From positions 41,097-105,096 of the forward strand of contig NW_004190347.2 in assembly GCF_000224145.3 (NCBI RefSeq): a stretch of 64,000 nucleotides of DNA, given 5' to 3'. Under the pieces are notes generated by a model. The model worked only from the letters and a program-made list of their open reading frames with translations, was not told where the DNA came from and did not search any database. Positions 12,301 through 20,600 of the stretch are shown piece after piece. Position 1 is the first letter of the stretch. Every line of letters starts with the position of its first letter. Position numbers and translations under genes: made by a program. This DNA comes from Ciona intestinalis (Eukaryota; Chordata; Ascidiacea; Phlebobranchia; Cionidae).

Positions 12301-13158
12301 TAAGCCAAAGATTAATTTAAGAAAAATATACCATGCATTGCAGCAGTAGCAAAATAGGCTTTTACAAAACAAACGATGAAACTTAAAACTAATTTTTTTT
12401 CAACTTCACATGGTAGCAACATCAGCTAAACAAAAACAATACTCCCTCTAATAGGAAATATAGGTGTTGGGGTAAAACAGGAAATATTGGTTTTTGAAAC
12501 TGGTTAATACTTTACAAGGTAAAAACAACATCTAACCCCCCCCCCCCTTTTGTATGTTTTTTGAAACTGGGTAATTCACAATATCTACACTATACAAGTT
12601 AGCTACAACAGCTAAAGTGACCCCCCCCTTTATACAGGAATGCCTCGCTCCATTTACAAATGGAAGCTTCTTTGAGCTAGATGGCCAGCCTTATTGCGAG
12701 ACACATTACCATTTATTAAGAGGATCTCTATGTTCAGGATGCCAGAAGCCAATAACAGGTTTGTTTTGTCGTTGCTTTTTCATACATTTTATTTGTTAAG
12801 GTGTATTTCAATTGGACTAATCGTGTAAATTTGTAAAAAGTTAATTTAAAAGTAGGTTCATTATTTTTATCCTAGGTGTCGGGCCATTTGTTTCGTTTTT
12901 AAAAATAACTTGCATTCATTTAACAACCTAATTATTTACGTAGGTCATTGAAATTTGCTTTTTTGTTGTTAAGTAAATATCAAACTTATCCTCTCAGGTC
13001 GATGCATCACGGCCATGGGCAAAAAATTCCACCCCGAGCATTTTGTTTGCGCGTTTTGTCTCAAACAGCTCAACAAGGGAACTTTTAAAGAACAAAACGA
13101 CAAACCATATTGCCACCAATGTTTCTCCAAGCTTTATGGCCTTCCTAATGTTGGGTAA
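347..13158 (+). CDS. PXN: Paxillin-family focal adhesion adaptor (LD motifs + four LIM domains)
   Basis: Coding exons: 347-359, 5119-5231, 7601-7700, 8341-8473, 8798-8915, 9216-9330, 10660-10772, 11272-11445, 11799-12029, 12638-12758, 12998-13158. All have GT/AG borders and matching phases, giving 463 aa. LD1 is [14 protein letters not shown] (1-14), split after codon 4 by a 4.8-kb intron. LD2 is [12 protein letters not shown] (55-66). An LD3-like helix is [11 protein letters not shown] (103-113), LD4 is [13 protein letters not shown] (142-154) and LD5 is about 200-213. Four LIM zinc-finger domains start at CGAC (225) and run to the end. A YAKP at 174-177 fits the YxxP class of SH2-docking sites. 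In known family members the LD motifs bind FAK and vinculin, and the LIM domains target the protein to integrin adhesions. Vertebrate paxillin is somewhat longer (about 557 aa), Hic-5 is similar in length and leupaxin is shorter; the single gene is probably pro-orthologous to all three. A possible poly(A) signal, ATTAAA, lies near 13201. Confidence 0.95.
645..1060. repeat. Family C tandem array (about 97-bp unit, four units)
   Basis: Units beginning CTTACGAGTTACC start at 651, 748, 845 and 941, so the period is 96-97 bp. Units 2 and 4 share the variant TTCAAATGACGGGCATCGAC, and units 1 and 3 share CGCATGGCGGGCAA-like text. The array is therefore dimeric, with a higher-order period of about 194 bp. 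It lies in paxillin intron 1. Confidence 0.85.
1265..1424. mobile_element. Family E dispersed element (MITE/SINE-like)
   Basis: The segment runs from a GGCCAATG-like start through AACACAGGGAAGGGCAGGGA to CCAGGTTTGGTGCC. Similar segments occur near 9694-9849, 31428-31658, 37335-37463, 37727-37850, 57563-57716 and 63875-64000. Both ends tend toward a GGCGCCAAAC-type sequence in opposite orientation, which suggests short terminal inverted repeats. No coding capacity. Confidence 0.6.
1775..2335. repeat. 71-bp tandem array
   Basis: About seven to eight units containing AGACACCCATGTTATAACTC and GAGGTGTATGAATACACCAT repeat every 71 bp; homologous points are at 1872, 1943, 2014 and 2085. Because 71 is not a multiple of three, long open frames appear on the minus strand in staggered positions. 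They are products of the repeat, not genes. The text resembles part of family C in reverse. Confidence 0.85.
2385..2559. mobile_element. Family A foldback MITE (TA-flanked)
   Basis: The left end TAGTATGGTGGGGTAAGATG and the right end TCTCCCACCCTACTATA are inverted copies of one another, enclosing text shared with other copies (TAGCACATAATATCC, TTCTTTGAATGTTC). It is about 175 bp with no coding frame. The ends at TATA/TA suggest a Tc1/mariner-type TA target, which is an inference. Confidence 0.75.
2800..4340. promoter_or_regulatory. Unique, CpG-containing block with clustered TGACGTCA-like sites
   Basis: This part of paxillin intron 1 is largely free of the repeat families seen elsewhere and carries about ten TGACGTCA or TTACGTCAT/TGACGTAAT sites between about 3190 and 4290 (for example near 3198, 3300, 3313, 3775, 3877, 4045, 4105, 4168, 4235 and 4278). 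TGACGTCA is the consensus of CREB/ATF bZIP proteins. An intronic enhancer or alternative promoter is one reading; no exon is recognisable. Confidence 0.4.
4392..5030. repeat. Family B tandem array (97-bp unit, about 6.5 units)
   Basis: Units contain GGGTAATGGGTCAACTCTGG, CCATGGCATGCC and GACCTCACCCATATAGAATA. Homologous points at 4527, 4624, 4721 and 4818 give an exact 97-bp period. The array ends just upstream of paxillin exon 2; the last units are more diverged. Confidence 0.9.
5293..5425. mobile_element. Family A MITE, truncated copy
   Basis: Starts TATAGTGGGGTGGGGAAGAT and continues with the family A interior (AAAGAATTATAAAACCGTAT, CTCACGACTCCCATAGACCG), but the opposite end is missing. 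It starts about 60 bp after the donor of paxillin exon 2. Confidence 0.65.
5790..6185. repeat. Degenerate tandem duplication of about 140 bp (three copies)
   Basis: Three successive stretches share CATATCTT/CATATCTG, CAGTGTTGTA, TTAGCAGCAGA, AACTGTTAAAAC and TTCTAACTTATAGTA-like text. Copies are diverged. Nothing coding is seen in this part of paxillin intron 2. Confidence 0.55.
6490..6775. repeat. Degenerate direct duplication in paxillin intron 2
   Basis: Text of the form TTAAATAAATAT...AGTTATAATATAAGTTTAA...ACAAAAATGTG occurs twice, about 180 bp apart (near 6495 and 6675). AT-rich, with no coding signal. Confidence 0.5.
7040..7560. repeat. Degenerate duplications plus a family B fragment
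   Basis: Paired segments TTTGTAAAATAATGTA (near 7078 and 7180), TCAAGGTTACAATTAT (7255 and 7389) and a CCAA(G)-CTTAGTCTGTTTGTTACAAG-type segment (7305 and 7440) show local tandem duplication. AGTAAGGACCTCACCCATAT near 7520-7545 is a fragment of family B. Paxillin exon 3 follows at 7601. Confidence 0.5.
8135..8252. mobile_element. Family G MITE, PIF/Harbinger-like (copy 1)
   Basis: 118 bp with terminal inverted repeats AGGTGGCTGTACACAGTATC and its near-perfect complement, flanked on both sides by TTA. A 3-bp TTA target duplication is characteristic of PIF/Harbinger elements. No coding capacity. Copies 2 and 3 are at 49546-49683 and 55425-55552. It lies in the intron before paxillin exon 4. 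Confidence 0.8.
8950..9113. mobile_element. Family A foldback MITE (internally deleted copy)
   Basis: Starts CATAGCAGGGTGGGGTAAGG, contains TTAGCACATAATATTAAAAT and ends CCATTTTCCCCACTCAACCT. It is shorter than the roughly 195-bp copies, so the interior is reduced. It lies in the intron after paxillin LD4. Confidence 0.65.
9370..9655. mobile_element. Foldback (inverted-repeat) element
   Basis: The left arm ends in ATTTTGTAACCTACAATTAC and the right arm begins with its approximate reverse complement, TGTAATTGTGTGGGTTACAA. The similarity extends outward for about 80 bp on each side around a loop of about 120 bp. No open frame of interest. A non-autonomous DNA element is the simplest reading. 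Confidence 0.55.
9694..9849. mobile_element. Family E dispersed element
   Basis: Contains GCACCAAACTATGAAACACA, GGGGAGGCAGGGATAGTTGA and ends CCACCCCAGGTTTGGCGCCC. The start (GCACCAAAC) and end (GTTTGGCGC) are inverted versions of the same short sequence. It lies in paxillin intron 6. Confidence 0.7.
10241..10584. repeat. Family B array, inverted orientation (about 3.5 units)
   Basis: Reverse-orientation units (TATATGGGTGAGGTCCTACA, GGCATGCCATGGGACCTGGG, TTGGCCCATTACCCCAACAT) repeat about every 97 bp. They lie just before the paxillin exon that carries LD5 and the first LIM half-finger. Confidence 0.85.
10885..11060. repeat. Dispersed repeat with CATCTGGTATAAA core
   Basis: Contains CATTCTGCAGGACTTC and TCTGCTACCAGGAATAATGT followed by CTCATCTGGTATAAACAC. 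Related text recurs near 18230-18445 and 37795-37950. No coding signal. Near 10945 it also holds a short copy of the upstream exon edge (see findings). Confidence 0.45.
11613..11700. repeat. Family B single unit, inverted
   Basis: A lone diverged unit (ATTCTATTCTATGTGAGTGA ... CCTGGGATTTAGACCAAGGT) in the intron between the first two LIM-encoding exons of paxillin. Confidence 0.65.
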
Positions 13159-14604
13159 TCCCCATCTGGGACTCCCCCTGGACCTATAATTGTCCAATGA
13201 AATTAAAGTTTTTACCAAAAAAACATTTTTTTTCTTTTAAGTTTATTACACCGTACCGTATGCTTTTGTATATTACCAATTCAGCACCTAAAAACTTCCG
13301 AATTAACACACCCATTAAAATATAAATTATAATTCGCAGTTATTTATTTTTAATTTAAATCAAAAATATTTTTGCACAACTTTTTAGGTGCCCCCTCTTT
13401 TAGACTGGAATGATAACTTTGTAAAAACTCGCGATGAAATGTGTTTTACGGTGATCATGTATTATTGCTTAATTATATTAACCTGAATAAATCAAAATCT
13501 GCTTTTCGTACGTGCCATTTTTATGACTGGTAAAGATTAGAACTTATAACACAGGTTTCTGTTGTGAACTTTGAATGGTCTGTATACTTCGGACACATTT
13601 ATTAGTGCTGGGGTGAGGGTTCATAAGTTTATGTCTTTGGGCAATACAGTGAACAGAAATTGTTCCCATCCAGTGGTCACTAATGGGTTGTAGAACCCTG
13701 GGTGTCAGGGTTATGGACCAACTCTAGCCTAAATCCCATGTTCCATGGCTTACCTCACTGTAGGACTTCACCCATACAGAATACAATGTCAATGTGCAAT
13801 CATATACAATGTTGGGGTAATGAGCCAACTCTGGTATAAATCCCAGGTCCCATGGCATGCCTTACTGTAGGACCTCACCCATATAGAATAGAATGTGCAT
13901 ATACAATGTTGGGGTAATGAGCCAACTCTGGTCTAAATCCCAGGTTCCATGGCATGCCTCACTGTAGGACCTCACCCATTTAGAATAGAATGTGCATATA
14001 CAATGTTGGGGTAATGAGCCAACTCTGGCCTAAATTTTATGTATCATGGCGTGCCTCACTGTAGGACCTCACCCATATAGAATAGAATGTGGTTATATAA
14101 TGTTGGGGTAATGGGCCAACTCTGGTCTAAATCCCAGGTCCCATGGCGTGCCTCACTGTACGACCTCACCCATATAGTATAGAATGTGCGTATACAATGT
14201 TGGGGTAATTGAGCCAACTCTGGCCTAAATCTCAGGTTCCATGGCATGCCTCACTGTAGGACCTCACCCATTTAGAATAGAATGTGCATATACAATGTTG
14301 GGGTAATGAGCCAACTCTGGCCTAAATTTTATGTATCATGGCGTGCCTCACTGTAGGACCTCACCCATATAGAATAGAATGTGGTTATACAATGTTGGGG
14401 TAATGGGCCAACTCTGGTCTAAATCCCAGGTCCCATGGCGTGCCTCACTGTAGTTATACGTCTGTAATATAACACGTAGCTAAAATGTTAAACTAAGTGA
14501 ACACAGGTGTTCTGTTTTCGTATACAAACTTTATATCATTTTTTTACGAAAAAAAATCAGTTCAAAATAATTCTAAAATATGATTTCTATGTTCAACATA
14601 CGAG
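13159..14604. other. Convergent intergenic region paxillin / NCAPH2
   Basis: The 3' ends of paxillin (+) and NCAPH2 (-) face each other here. It contains a possible paxillin poly(A) signal (ATTAAA near 13201; AATAAA near 13484), AT-rich sequence, and a large family B array. I see no gene. Confidence 0.8.
13700..14456. repeat. Family B tandem array (about 8 units) with trimeric higher-order repeat
   Basis: Units of about 97 bp carry GGGGTAATGAGCCAACTCTG, CCATGGCATGCCTCACTGTA and ACCTCACCCATATAGAATAG. A distinctive variant (AATTTTATGTATCATGGCGT followed by GAATGTGGTTATA) recurs at about 14034 and 14325, 291 bp apart (3 x 97). The array therefore expanded partly as trimers. It fills most of the convergent gap. 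Confidence 0.9.
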
Positions 14605-17600
14605 TCATGCAGCGGGCAAATAACCGTCAAGTCGCTGTCGCGATTTTTGCTGAGTCAGCAGTTTGAGGGACAATGTGTTGACTGATGACATCATAATAGG
14701 GTCGCCTTCTGATTGGAGGAGGAAATTTAAATCGTTCGCCTGCATGGAGGGAAGGGGTGTTAGGTGGGGTTGGGAAAATAATCACCCACAAAGCTGACAC
14801 GGGGTGTATGACTTTCAAAATAAACCTAAAAAATAATTCTCCCACTCGCCTGCGTGGATTTGGGGGGGGGGGTTAGGTGGTTTACAATGTGGTCTTACTG
14901 TGACAGTGGCCAACATATATATATTTGTAAAAACAGTGTGTTAGGTCGGCTTGAAAACGAGTACAGATGCTAAATGCTCATTATATGTTATATAGGTTTT
15001 AATAATAACACCATCCACTCACCAATTGCAAAGTAGCTGAGAACCTTCTACAAATCGACCACACGGGTTCCCTCTTTATGACATCGCAGAAGTACTTTGT
15101 CTGGCCAACAATATTAAATTGTTTGACCATCTCGTCACCTTCTGTGTGAATGTCGAACTCTGGGTGTTTGTCCTGGTGGGAAAGGGGGTAATATATCAAG
15201 ATAGGATACATACGTACATAGTCCTGGTTTTATTACGTAACTTACAACCGGTACAACAACAAGTAGTTTAGTCAAACATTCCCACTGTGTGGTTTCTTTA
15301 ACAAACACATTTTAGATCTAAAACTAATGCAATCCCACTTTAGGGAAATGGGCCAATCCTGGTCTTAATATTATATACAGCCCAATGCTGTGCCATGCTG
15401 CAGGACCTCACCCATATTGAATAGAAACGACAACGTATAGACAAATAAAGTTTAATCAAGAGATTTTAAATGTAAATCCACTCAAAATATAAATTCACGC
15501 TTTTAAATATGAATTCACGCAAGCAGCACAAACCTCTTCACTCAAGGAGGGGGCGATCGATTTCTCCCATTCTACGACTCGCTGTGAAAGCGCTGACTCG
15601 TTACGATAAGATTTTGCTGACGCGTAAAACTTTTCCACATGGTGTCGCACAAGATCCTCGTAATTTTCCAAAGTTCCGACGAAACTTTGAAGTCGTTCAA
15701 TCTCGGGGTCTGGAAGGTCGTGGAAAAAGTAAATAAAAAGATTGAAATGTAATAAACAAGTAAGAGGTGAATGAATGTGACTTAAAAAACAGAAGTCGAA
15801 TACAGATACAGAAGTAAAGGGAAATTTGTAAAAAAGTAAAATTTTTTGGTTTTGTATTTATTTGTACTAATAATAAAAGTATTCTATTTGTGTGCTAAGA
15901 ACAAGCCTGATGTGCAGTGGGGTGGGGAAAGATGGGACACCTTTAACACAAAATATCCAAATATCCTGATCATGTTTTAAACAGTTAACACGGGTCTATG
16001 GGAATCGTGAGGATACGGTTTTATAATTCTTTGAATGTTTTTTGTTTACTACTAAATGGGACGAGTAAATACAGTCAAAAGTGTCCCATCTTCCCCCACC
16101 CTACTATATAAAAATATTGAAATCTAATGCACATAAATGAATGTGCCTTAAATAAACACAAGGTTTATTTGTAACGTATGAATAAACTAACTTATCTGAC
16201 TTAGTTATCCTTAGGTGGCCGGAAAACGATTGTCGTTATAAACACAGATGTAGGTGGCAGCGTCGAGCCTTGAACCCAGGATAAAAAACTAACAAAAAAC
16301 AAACTTTTATTGTGACATCACAACCACCCTCTTACCTCCCCCTCTATTCTCCTCGACATCGAGCATGAGGCCATCGATCCCCAACGCATCATTGATGACA
16401 TCATCAGTGACATCATTGTTGCCATGGCAACCGTCATCATCATTATGGTCGTCATGGAAACTCGTGGCAAACACCTCGTCCACCAATGAAACTGGAATTT
16501 TAATTTTATTTAAAATCTCAGAAATTCTTGATTTTAATCACTATAGAAGTTTATTATTTATTTTCGAGTTTTTTTCATATAATTGTGAAGAAGTTTAAAA
16601 TCCATATCAAGCCTCAGATTATCCATAGATTTTTCGTTGCTTGGTAAGGGATAGAGTAGTCAAACATACAGAGCCAAACCACAGTCCATACTATGTTTAA
16701 ATTCTTAAATGACTGGACAGACCCACACAGCTGCTTTATAAAAAATAAAAAAATAAATAAAATAAATAAATAAATAAAAAATCATTTTTATTTTTTTATT
16801 TAATTTTTTTTAAATTCGGTTGCACCGAATACTTACCTTCTTTTGAATGTTTCCTTTTATTCTGAATTTGTTTTTCACGAAGCTGAATAAAAAATTATAA
16901 TGTTGTAATAATTGGTTACACAACAAAGCTGCAAAGTGGTCAACATTTATAAGAGACATAAATATGTTAAAACAAATGTAGTATTTTATTGATGGGGGGG
17001 GTAGGGTGTAAGCACCTACTGTTTAGCGAGTCAAGGCACCCAAAGTTTTAAAAGATAAAAGTTAATGCCAGGCGAAATAATGAAACATTTCGTGGCACTT
17101 TACACATTCCGTGGCACTTCACACATGCCGTGGCACTTCACACAAGCCGTGGCACCTCACCTCACACAACAAACACCCCACTCACCCCCCTCCAACACAA
17201 CATTCTTCTTTTCTTTTCAATTTCTTCAGTTTTTGAAACAAATCGCTGACGTTTCTTCACTAAAAATAAATAATGCCAATTGCAGATTTGCGGTAAGTCG
17301 TATAGCAAACCGCACTTTAAACATAGGCGTAACATAAGGGGTTTTTTGAGGTGTCACTAACAACATACATTAATATTTAAAACTAAATTTATAAAATAAG
17401 AGAAAAAGTAACAGGAATAGTCAAAAACAAAAACTACGAAAAAACAACAAACACGTACTTGTTACTTAAAAATACCAACAAGAAAATAACAAAAACAGAC
17501 ACACTAAAACAAGTATGAGAAATAAACAAACCAAAAATAAAAACAAAACAAATACTTTTCATAAAACATATTTTAACGCAAGCAACAACAAGTTCAACAA

Positions 17601-20600
17601 CAACCAACTCAACAGGAAAACAACAAAAACAAACACACTAAAACAAGTAACAAGTAGAAGCAAACACACCCCAAAAACAACAACAACAACTCATTCATAT
17701 CTTCCTAACAATAACAAACAAGAACGAAAAAAAATTAAAAAGACACCCTTAAAAAATACTAGAACTGGCAAACATACCGCCCCAAAAAAACCCTCAAAAA
17801 TAACAACTCACTCATGTCTTCCATAAACTCCCCCAGCATAGAAGCATCGTTGTCATGACAACCAGCCTTCTTCCGCTTCTTTCCAGTGCTTACACCGGAT
17901 GGCAGACGAGAGCAGTTCCCTTTCTTGAAAGGTTTAGGTTGCCATAGCGACTCGGGGCATGGGGTGTGGGGGTCCAACATTGGTTGGGAGGGCGGGGGGT
18001 TTACTATTGGTGTATCCACCTAAATTAACAGGAAAAATGTAACGATTCTATTTCTATATGGATGAGGTCGTTCAGAAGCTGGAATTTAGGCCAGATTTGG
18101 CCCATTNNNNNNNNNNNNNNNNNNNNNNNNNNNNNNNNNNNNNNNNNNNNNNNNNNTCCGGTGTTGTAGGCTTGAATCGTTGTCGCAACTGACGAACTTC
18201 AACCTGAACATAGAAATATGAAATTCTTTTACTTCTGCCACCAGGAATAATGTAAATAAACTTTTCACAGCCATTTGGTATAAAAAACAGAGTGCTTTTT
18301 GACTTTTCTTTTTTTGCTACTTCTGCTACTAGGCATTATGCAATTAATGGTTTAGCGACTCCTCCTGTTTCTGCCTTAGGTGATAAAAAAATGTATTGTA
18401 CTTTCGACATTTCGTCTACCATCCTGCAAGACGATTATTTCTAAAAACATTAAAATAAAAAGAGATAAAACTGACAAAATATCTCAAAATATAAATAATG
18501 ATTATTAATTAGTAAATATCTACTCACTATTTCTTCTATGACATCATTGACAGGTTGTTCAGGTTGTATTGTGACATCATTTATGACATCATCATTATCG
18601 TTTATGACATCATCATTACCACTATGACAACTTACATCAGGTAAATCTCCCATTGTGACATCAACATTGTGAGCTTCTAAGGGTGGGAAAAAGAAAAAAA
18701 TAATCAAGTTAGCTGCTGTTTTGAATTGTTTGACAAGCAAATCACTCCATTAAAATATTAATTTATAAATAGGTAATATGAACAAGAATAATCAATGTAT
18801 AAAACTGTTCTAACAACACGACTAAGAACAAAAAAAAATACAAAACTACAAACACAATAAAAACAAGAAGAACTCAATAAAAACAACAAGACTAAGAACA
18901 AGCACAAGAAAAAATAAAGAGCTAGAAATCAACAAAAAGAACCCACCACATACAGTTTGTAGTTGAACCAACAAAACAATAACAAAAAAACAAGAACAAA
19001 TAAGAACTTATAGACTACGAGCAACAAAACTACAAACACAATAAAAACAACGAGAAGAACCCACCATGTATGGTTTGTAGTTGAACCACGTTGTTGCTGA
19101 GTTTGTTTGGTTGTTCCAACAATGCTCGGCCTTCTGTAAGGTTTGGGGTCGATTGATTCGCCCAGAAGTCGTTGTAATAGTTGAATACTTCACCTTGGGT
19201 GCTGTGATGTCATAATGAGGTGTTGTTACATCATAAAATGTGAATATATTTAAGAATACAAACTCACTTTGAACAATCTACTGTTTTTATACATTTTATA
19301 ATCCAAACTCGATATCAGGAGCTTTTAAAAGAAAGGGAAAAAGAAATTGAGTTTGTTTTTACGAATATAAATTTAAAAAGACAAATTTCAAGAACAAAGA
19401 AACAAAATAGAAGCATTAGTGTGGCTGTCAGGAACATTATAAATCCGGAAGAGGCTTTTTGGCAATTTTCTATTATTCCATTAAAATCACAAATAAAAGG
19501 CAGAGTAATACTTTGATACAAATATCTAAATATGTTCAAAACATTGAAATAGAAGAACATCAAAATATTGAGTGTCACCCACTTTTTGTTAGAATATAAT
19601 ATTCCATATTTTCTAATTGTGTTCTTAACAACTGAAAACGCTTTTTCAAACTCTCCTAGATAAACATCCAACTTAAGCAGTTAAAGCATAATGTTATAAC
19701 ATTATATAGAAAAATCAAAACATTAAATGTCACTCACTTTTTGAACGGTGTACCCCTATTATCTACATCTGGGCCCCCAAGAAAACATAAACCCACAATA
19801 AGTAGCGGGACGTCATCAGGGTGAGGGGCTTCCTTTGGGGTTTCATTCAGGTTATCCATGTTGAGAAACTGATGGAAAGATATTATTGTTATTGACTTAT
19901 TGCATATATAGAACGGGTATATGTGGTAATGTAGTTATATGACATGCGTCGCCAATGGCGCAGCCAGGGGGGTTTAGGGTGTCGCGCCCCCCCCCCTTTA
20001 AACCCGAAAAAAATTAATCAAAAAAAAAAATTTTGAAAATCTTCTGATTAAACCTCCCTCTTGTTTTTTTTTCTGGCTGCGCCACTGCGTGTAGCCATAT
20101 ACTGTTCTCTATCCACGTTTTCCATGTTGATGAACCAACAAAACACTAACCTGATCTTCAGTTTCCCCACAAACACGAGTTTGATTCGTTTGATCTTCAT
20201 TTGTATCATGATGTGTGTTTTTCCTTTACATTACAACAAAGAATTAAAATTATTGCTACAGAACAAATATTCCATATCTTAATTTATGTGGACAATACAT
20301 CAAGATAGATCAAATCATGGTTATTATTTTTACAAACCGATAAATAGCCAACATTTCAAATTGTTTTACAAAGTGCATACTAAAAGTTAGGTTTTTGAAA
20401 ATCATCTTTTATACATTGTAATACTCTGGATAATCAAAATGCTAGTGTTAATTTGCAATCTGTAATTTTTATCAAAAGTTTTAAAAGGTGGGGTAGCGGG
20501 GTGGGCAGGTCAGCTTTAGCATTTCAGAACTGTATTTATAAATAAAACTTAATTGCGAAACACTATGTGTCTAACCATCTCTGCATTTATAAAACATCCA

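Noticed and set aside
4392-14456. Possible hammerhead ribozymes in the tandem repeats
   Set aside because: The required CTGATGA and GAAA core is not present in family B or C units; the single ACTGATGAC near 14680 is inside NCAPH2 coding sequence.
17515-17826. 103-codon + strand frame rich in Lys, Asn and Thr
   Set aside because: Composition bias of the A/C-rich NCAPH2 intron; stops are rare in such DNA.
19315-19671. 118-codon minus-strand hydrophobic frame in an NCAPH2 intron
   Set aside because: No recognisable family, lies between well-supported exons, and contains a copied donor region; AT-rich chance frame more likely.
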